In this document: in pieces, positions 59,202 through 64,000 of the stretch | Layout: each line of letters begins with the position of its first letter | How positions within the stretch are numbered: position 1 is the stretch's first letter | Source: Bacteroidales bacterium | GTDB taxonomy: Bacteria > Bacteroidota > Bacteroidia > Bacteroidales > GCA-2748055 | Reading direction: 5' to 3' | DNA length: 64,000 nt | Assembly: GCA_016936975.1 (NCBI GenBank) | Contig: JAFGWU010000061.1 | Location: 89,519-153,518 of the forward strand | The notes under the pieces: generated by a model | The model's database searches: none | Told to the model about the DNA's origin: nothing | Seen by the model: only the letters and a program-made list of their open reading frames with translations | Program-made: the position numbers and the translations under genes

Positions 59202-61391
59202 TTATTGGGCTTTGAGCAATATGATTTTACTGTCGAACTGATTGTACATGGTAAACCGGAGTCCGTATTTCATCAGGAAATCTCCGGAAAAGACCTTGCC
59301 TTCAAGAGGTGTGAACCATGAATAGGTTTTGGGATCCTTGTTGATCTCAGTCAGCTGGTACATCGCATCGGGGTCCAGTCCGTTTAAAACAAGTGACTGG
59401 GTATTACCCTGGATATTCTTTTCAAGCAGATAGGAGAAAACCACTGCCTCTGAGCGGTCCTCACTCACGTACATCATGGATGTTCGTTCACTTGTATAGG
59501 GAGAAAGCAACCTGTACAGGTCACCGAATTGTACGATTTTCCTTATTTTATCATATTCACGGATCGCATTCTTCGAGAATGCCTTTTCATTCTCGGTCAT
59601 GTCGGCAGGTTGAAGGTCCATTCCGAGTTTGGCCGACATGGCCACATCGAACCTGAACTTGAGCGGTGTAATTCTGCCAGTCGTATGATTCGGCACCACT
59701 GAGACGTGACTGGCGAGGGCCATCGCCGGATAAAACTGTGTTGTTCCCCACTGAATGAAGATCCTGCTGAGTGCATCGGTATTGTCACTGATCCAGAATT
59801 CATCGAAATAGGGCATTGTACCATAGTCGATGCGTCCGCCTCCCCCGGAACAAACCATCATCGATACCTCGGGGTATTTTTCGCGCACTTTTTCCAGCAC
59901 ATCGTATAAACCATATACATATTCGGTCCACAGATGGGACTGATACTCCGGTTTCAGGTAATATGATCCACCGTTTGTCACAAAGCGGTTGCAATCCCAT
60001 TTTATGTAAGCAATACCCGGATTTTCCGACATGGTTTTATCAATCACATTGAATACATGTTCCTGAACCTTCGGATTCGACAGGTCCAGGTTGAGCTGAT
60101 TTCGTTTCAGGTGGATCGGACGGTTGGGCTGACCAATGACCCAGTCGGGATGTTTTTTATAGAGTTCACTCTCAGGATTAACCATCTCAGGCTCCAGCCA
60201 TATCCCGAATTTTATTCCATTCTTCTCAGCTTCCCTAACCAGGTAACCCAATCCGTCTGGCAGTTTCCTGGGATTCACCATCCAGTCGCCCAGGCCTGCA
60301 TTATCAGAATTTCTGGGATATTTATCACCGAACCACCCATCGTCCAGCAAGAACAGTTCGAATCCCATTTCGGAGGCATCCCTGATGATTCCGGTAAGGA
60401 TCTCCTGGTTAAAATCGAAGTATGTTGCCTCCCAGTTATTCAATAGTGTATATCGATCACGGTCACCCCTGTATATCCCGTACTTTCTTGCCCATCTATG
60501 GAAGTTTCTGCTAATCTGTCCTGTTCCCTGGTCCGACCACGTAAAGAGCAGGGCCGGAGTCGTGATGACACTGTTCTTTTTGAGGGTAAGCTGACCAGCA
60601 TAGGAATTGATTCCCGTGATCACATGAAGGTGTTCTTTTTCATCCACATCGAACAGCAGTTTCCAGTTACCGGGCCAGGCGAATGTCCCGCCCACCACCT
60701 CACCGGTAGTTTCCATGGCTGGATGGTTAAGTGATAGGAAAAAACTGGCATGTGCATGTTCGTTTACCCTGACTCCAAGCTTTGAGTCGAGTACTTTCTG
60801 TCCCCTCGTCAGGCGAACTTCTGTCATGTTCATCTCGTCTCCCCAGCTACCGTAAAATTGCGTCAGGAAGTATGCACTTTCGTTAAAGAATAGGTGGGAG
60901 GATGCATAATCATAAAGAATTACACTCTCCTTTTCCGAATGACTGATCTCGGTCCACTGCCTCAGCATATCATCTTCGGGATAGACTTTAAAGAAGAGGC
61001 TTATGAAGAAGGGATAGACCATATCCTTTAACCTGATCTCTGTCTGTACCGTGCCATCGGTCAGCGTGTCGGAATGATGTTCCTGATATACCAGTTCCGT
61101 GGAGGTGTTACCGTCGCCATGAACAACACGCAGTGCAGCCTCATTGATATAGGTAGTTCCGAAGGATGGAAAAGCATCGTAACCTGTGAGGCGGATGTTG
61201 GTAACATCCCGGTCGGAAAGTTTTTTACCGAAATAGCCCTGCTGCAATTTTCCGTCCTGTTCAGCAAAGAAAATAAGAGAAATATTTTTTGTGTCAATTT
61301 TAATTGTGATTTGTGCCCGGGAAGGTATTCCCCAGGATAAAATGATGGCGAAAAACAACAGGGAAAATATCTTGGAAGAGTGTTGCATCAT
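59202..61391 (-). CDS. GH36 alpha-galactosidase, first gene of the alpha-galactoside operon
   Basis: This is a 729-residue protein from ATG 61391, with alternatives TTG 61397 and ATG 61388. It has a signal peptide ending GIPSRAQ. The GH36 layout comprises an N-terminal beta-supersandwich (~30-300) and a TIM barrel (~310-620) with ELFLLDDGWFG, GDWMVNPRKLPDGLGYL, KFGIWLEPEMVNPESELY, the nucleophile strand AYIKWDCNR (Asp466) and the acid/base loop WISDNTDAL (Asp536). MVCSGGGGRIDYG also fits. The C-terminal domain is short and has no T9SS tail, so the enzyme is probably periplasmic. Reaction: hydrolysis of terminal alpha-1,6-galactose from melibiose, raffinose, stachyose or galactomannan fragments, with retention. 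Confidence 0.93.
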   Translation of the reverse strand: MMQHSSKIFSLLFFAIILSWGIPSRAQITIKIDTKNISLIFFAEQDGKLQQGYFGKKLSDRDVTNIRLTGYDAFPSFGTTYINEAALRVVHGDGNTSTELVYQEHHSDTLTDGTVQTEIRLKDMVYPFFISLFFKVYPEDDMLRQWTEISHSEKESVILYDYASSHLFFNESAYFLTQFYGSWGDEMNMTEVRLTRGQKVLDSKLGVRVNEHAHASFFLSLNHPAMETTGEVVGGTFAWPGNWKLLFDVDEKEHLHVITGINSYAGQLTLKKNSVITTPALLFTWSDQGTGQISRNFHRWARKYGIYRGDRDRYTLLNNWEATYFDFNQEILTGIIRDASEMGFELFLLDDGWFGDKYPRNSDNAGLGDWMVNPRKLPDGLGYLVREAEKNGIKFGIWLEPEMVNPESELYKKHPDWVIGQPNRPIHLKRNQLNLDLSNPKVQEHVFNVIDKTMSENPGIAYIKWDCNRFVTNGGSYYLKPEYQSHLWTEYVYGLYDVLEKVREKYPEVSMMVCSGGGGRIDYGTMPYFDEFWISDNTDALSRIFIQWGTTQFYPAMALASHVSVVPNHTTGRITPLKFRFDVAMSAKLGMDLQPADMTENEKAFSKNAIREYDKIRKIVQFGDLYRLLSPYTSERTSMMYVSEDRSEAVVFSYLLEKNIQGNTQSLVLNGLDPDAMYQLTEINKDPKTYSWFTPLEGKVFSGDFLMKYGLRFTMYNQFDSKIILLKAQ

Positions 61392-61515
61392 GGACAATTT
61401 TAGTTAGTTTACATTTCCTGATTTAAGCCGGTTGTGATAATTATTAGTCAGGTTATTTAGGACTGAAAAGAATTAGAATATAAAGGAAAGAATTCAAAAA
61501 AAAAGTTTGAATAGA

Positions 61516-61523
61516 CAAAATTA
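61516..61523 (-). promoter_or_regulatory. candidate -7 box of the alpha-galactoside operon
   Basis: On the minus strand the complement of 61516-61523 reads TAATTTTG, matching TAnnTTTG, about 125 bp upstream of the GH36 start. A TTG lies only 13 bases further upstream instead of 19-21, so the -33 element is not convincing. Confidence 0.3.
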
Positions 61524-61845
61524 TTTTCCACATGGACAATTCTAGGCACAATGATATTATCCTTAAAAACCGGACAGGGAATTAAACAGATAAATCTTAA
61601 CTTTTCGTATAATGAAAACCGGAAGAAAGTAAGATCAAGAATTTAAACAGACAGACGTTGCGCTCAGCCATTACCGAAAAGAATGAAAGTCCGGATCCTT
61701 CAGATGCAGTTCCAACCAGAATAACTCTGAGTTATTTCCGGTATTGTAACACTGTGTTACATCATGAATAAACAGAGAAATAAATCAATTAAGAATTAAC
61801 CGATAGTGATAACGGGAAATTGTAAAATCAGTGGTATTTGTATGG

Positions 61846-61966
61846 GCCGCCTTCCTACTTCTTCCCGATGCATCGGGATTACGGAGGGCAAAGGCGGCGG
61901 GGTGACTGCTGAATGAGCATAATAGTGAAAAACCAATAAAGATGATTTCTCGCGGCTTGCCGCGAG
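61846..61966. repeat. cluster of palindromes in the long intergenic region
   Basis: GCCGCCTT (61846-61853) and AAGGCGGC (61891-61898) form an outer stem around the palindrome CCCGATGCATCGGG (61864-61877). A second stem-loop, CTCGCGGC-TT-GCCGCGAG, lies at 61949-61966. They sit in a ~920-bp gap (61392-62312) that has no convincing gene; the 61942-62325 open frame starts inside the second palindrome. They may be REP-like elements. Confidence 0.5.
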
Positions 61967-62312
61967 GAGCATCAATTATTGAAATTTTTTGTACCCTGGT
62001 TGCCTGGCTACATGCAATATCTTCCGGAATTAATCTGTTTTTGCTCCCTGAAAGGTTTGGGCTGTCCGGGATCAAGGATGTAAAGGAAAACCCCTTTGTG
62101 AAGATCGAAGAGAAGCCACGATTATCAGACCGGTACAATTGGAAAAGGCTACATCAAAAATTATCATTTCCTCCTGCAGCACCGGCATACCCCAACATTC
62201 TTTCAGGACACAGAGAAAATGCTAATTTGGCATGTTTATATTTCAATATTTTATTATTTTTGTCATATTCATTTGTCATTTTTTGTTTTTTATCACGTAA
62301 CCATCTGACAAA

Positions 62313-63509
62313 ATGGAAAATCTGATCCAGTACTCCTCCAATATGGTCAGTGCGGTAGACCTGAAATTCAAACGATATCTGTGGGATAAAATAAATTGGG
62401 ACAACCGCTTAATTGTCATTACAGGAGCCCGGGGAGTCGGGAAAACAACCCTGCTGCTGCAATATATCAGGGAAAATTTCCCCCGTAAAGCGGGTGAAGC
62501 ACTTTACATCAGCATGGATGACCTCTATTTTGCCAGAAACAGCCTCGTGACGTTTGCCGGGGAATTTGTAAAAAGAGGTGGAAAGGTTCTTTTCCTGGAT
62601 GAAGTGCACAAATATAAGAACTGGTCCCAGGAACTGAAAAGCAGCTATGACTATTTTCCGGAGTTGAAAATAGTGGCTACAGGCTCTTCGGCATTGGACA
62701 TATACAAGGGAAAAGCCGACCTCAGCCGGCGAGCCATGGTATACAGTCTGAATGGTTTGTCATTCAGGGAATTCATTGCATTCAAATACAAAACCCCGTT
62801 CCCTGTACTGAGCCTGGATGAAATGCTGCAGCATCCGTCCGATGTTATTCAATCTGTTCTCCGGGAGATTAAACCGATCAAACTGTTTGAAGAGTATATT
62901 CAATGGGGATATTACCCCTTCTTCACTGAAGGCATACAGGAATACCACATCCGGATCAGGCAGATTATCAACCATGTGCTTGATGTGGACCTGCCCTCTG
63001 TCGAAAACATTGATTTCAACGCGGTACATCATTTAAGAACCTTAATGTCTATCATTTCAGAAATTACTCCTTTCAAACCCAATATTCTGAAGTTAAGCCG
63101 GCAGGTAGGAATCAGCCGTGAAACACTCCTGCGATACCTCTATCTCATGGAACGGGCAGATCTGCTGCTTTTGCTTAAATCGGGAACCAGGGGGATCAGC
63201 AGGATGAACAAACCGGATAAGGTGTACCTGAATAATCCCAATCTTTTATATGCGCTGAAGCAGCAGATGGCAAATACCGGGAATATCAGGGAGACATTTT
63301 TCTTCAACCAGCTAAACGAAGGGCATACCGTTAACTATGTTCCTTCAGGTGATTTTCTAATCGACGATGTGTACACCTTTGAAGTCGGGGGAAAAAATAA
63401 GCAGCAAAAGCAAATTGAAGGAATAACAAACGCTTATATCGCGGCAGACAACATTGAACACCCCCACCACAACCGGGTTCCCCTCTGGCTGTTTGGTTTT
63501 CTCTACTGA
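62313..63509 (+). CDS. AAA ATPase with C-terminal DUF4143-type nuclease-like domain
   Basis: This is a 398-residue protein. An AAA_14-type ATPase domain occupies ~20-190: RLIVITGARGVGKTTLLLQYI (Walker A, residues 38-45), KVLFLDEVHKYKNW (Walker B, Asp96-Glu97) and KIVATGSSALDIYKG (sensor 1). A linker and the DUF4143 region follow (~200-398): LSRQVGISRETLLRYLYLMERADLLLLL and YTFEVGGKNKQQKQI, which has the spaced charged residues of the PD-(D/E)XK-like core. This large family is common in Bacteria and Archaea and is of unclear function, often solitary and sometimes mobile. The start ATG is at 62313. The opposite strand and flanks offer no partner gene. Confidence 0.85.
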   Translation: MENLIQYSSNMVSAVDLKFKRYLWDKINWDNRLIVITGARGVGKTTLLLQYIRENFPRKAGEALYISMDDLYFARNSLVTFAGEFVKRGGKVLFLDEVHKYKNWSQELKSSYDYFPELKIVATGSSALDIYKGKADLSRRAMVYSLNGLSFREFIAFKYKTPFPVLSLDEMLQHPSDVIQSVLREIKPIKLFEEYIQWGYYPFFTEGIQEYHIRIRQIINHVLDVDLPSVENIDFNAVHHLRTLMSIISEITPFKPNILKLSRQVGISRETLLRYLYLMERADLLLLLKSGTRGISRMNKPDKVYLNNPNLLYALKQQMANTGNIRETFFFNQLNEGHTVNYVPSGDFLIDDVYTFEVGGKNKQQKQIEGITNAYIAADNIEHPHHNRVPLWLFGFLY

Positions 63510-64000
63510 TCATTTCCCTTCCTCCTCAATAAATGGTACTAACCACCCATCAGGCCACTCTGTCTCTGCCTCATATTTTTGAAACATCTGCTAAATTTGT
63601 TTTGAGTCCGATAAATGAAAAAACAGTAAAAACCGACTAAACTGTTTTTGAAAAACGCTCCAGCTAACTGGGGGTCGCTATGCTAAATGTCAGATTAAGT
63701 CCTGGCTATTACATTATCGCTGCCGACTATCTCACCCGAAAGCATCAAAATATGCACCCTGTGAAAAAATCAATAATTTCTTTCCCGGCGATCCTATCTG
63801 TCGCATCCCGGTCGTATAATCTGAAGAACCGAACAGATTAAGAAACATGTCAGAGTGGTTGCGGCGGGATGCAGTTCCCGTGTTTTAAGGGGAGCTTGTG
63901 CGTATCAGGGTGCCGTTCAGGGGGATGGGGATAAGGTGACAATCAGGGAGAAGGAGCTGAAAAGAATGGTGCGTCAGTGACTTGCCCGCCTGGTGGACTG
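63510..64000. other. 3'-end region without a recognised gene
   Basis: About 490 bp remain after the ATPase. Short frames (for example from ATG 63680) lack family similarity. Around 63880-63985 one + frame reads YQGAVQGDGDKVTIREKELK before a stop, which I could not assign; it may be the start of a feature cut by the window end. Confidence 0.3.
63619..63649. terminator. candidate bidirectional terminator after the AAA ATPase
   Basis: AAAAACAGT (63619-63627) is an exact inverted copy of ACTGTTTTT (63641-63649) with a 13-base loop. The terminal U/A-rich stem is what a low-G+C intrinsic terminator would show. It lies 110 bp past the stop codon, so its use by this gene is uncertain. Confidence 0.4.

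Noticed and set aside
61942-62325. 127-aa plus-strand frame before the AAA ATPase
   Set aside because: It starts inside a palindrome, overlaps the ATPase start and shows no recognised domain.
63880-63985. possible IS66-type accessory gene fragment (YQGAVQGDGDK frame)
   Set aside because: I could not match it to a known transposon protein with confidence, and the sequence is cut by the window end.

Overview
The window is a stretch of a Bacteroidota chromosome. The evidence is three SusC/SusD outer-membrane uptake pairs, at least seven proteins with Por/type IX secretion (T9SS) C-terminal sorting domains, GH97 and BACON domains (both typical of the phylum), many lipoproteins, and candidate promoters of the TAnnTTTG (-7) type rather than sigma-70 type. 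The host looks like a polysaccharide-degrading, possibly sediment- or gut-type Bacteroidales/Marinilabiliales-like organism, but nothing here fixes the genus. No rRNA, tRNA or CRISPR array was seen.

Layout. 1-9340 is a mixed envelope region: the tail of a PKD/gliding-type T9SS protein, a small coiled-coil lipoprotein pair, a beta-barrel protein, an OmpA-like lipoprotein, a DUF1080 lipoprotein, MscL, a sialate O-acetylesterase translationally coupled to a 63-aa protein, and a large CARDB/BACON T9SS protein. A uroporphyrinogen-decarboxylase-like gene follows (9794-10885).

10889-26774 is a tightly packed minus-strand operon of seven genes: FAS1 x4 lipoprotein, SusC, SusD, two more FAS1 lipoproteins, SusC, SusD. 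It encodes two complete TonB-dependent uptake pairs and three large fasciclin surface proteins but no recognisable glycoside hydrolase, protease or regulator. This is the most unusual gene arrangement in the window. A divergent LamG/cadherin-like T9SS protein (27252-30683) shares its upstream region.

30899-31549 is a continuous array of about 31 degenerate 21-bp units with a nested 231-bp (11-unit) higher-order period. It is followed by a double-GH43 LamG protein, a single-FAS1 lipoprotein and a short T9SS protein that looks internally deleted.

37028-40640 holds a predicted organoarsenical/oxyanion resistance cluster: CxxC thioredoxin-like protein (ArsE-like), ArsF-like lipoprotein, ArsG-family permease, a DUF318/ArsP-like permease, and a ProC-like reductase downstream. 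The first gene's predicted -7 box is exactly the 8-bp spacer of an inverted repeat GTTCG-N8-CGAAC, and a related half-conserved site precedes the DUF318 permease. 40795-41360 is a decayed patch with a T9SS-domain pseudogene and an IS256-type transposase relic.

41430-61391 is a coherent alpha-galactoside utilisation locus: DUF5107-TPR protein and MFS sugar porter, a divergent AraC regulator, then an operon GH36 - GH97 (retaining type) - SusC - SusD - FG-GAP/T9SS protein - GH27/36-like CBM protein. The inferred scheme is glycan capture at the surface by SusD and the FG-GAP protein, cleavage by the three galactosidase-type enzymes, import by SusC and the MFS porter, and control by the AraC protein. 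The right end carries an AAA ATPase of the DUF4143 type and about 490 bp without a recognisable gene. All family names are from reading the sequence; no database search was possible.
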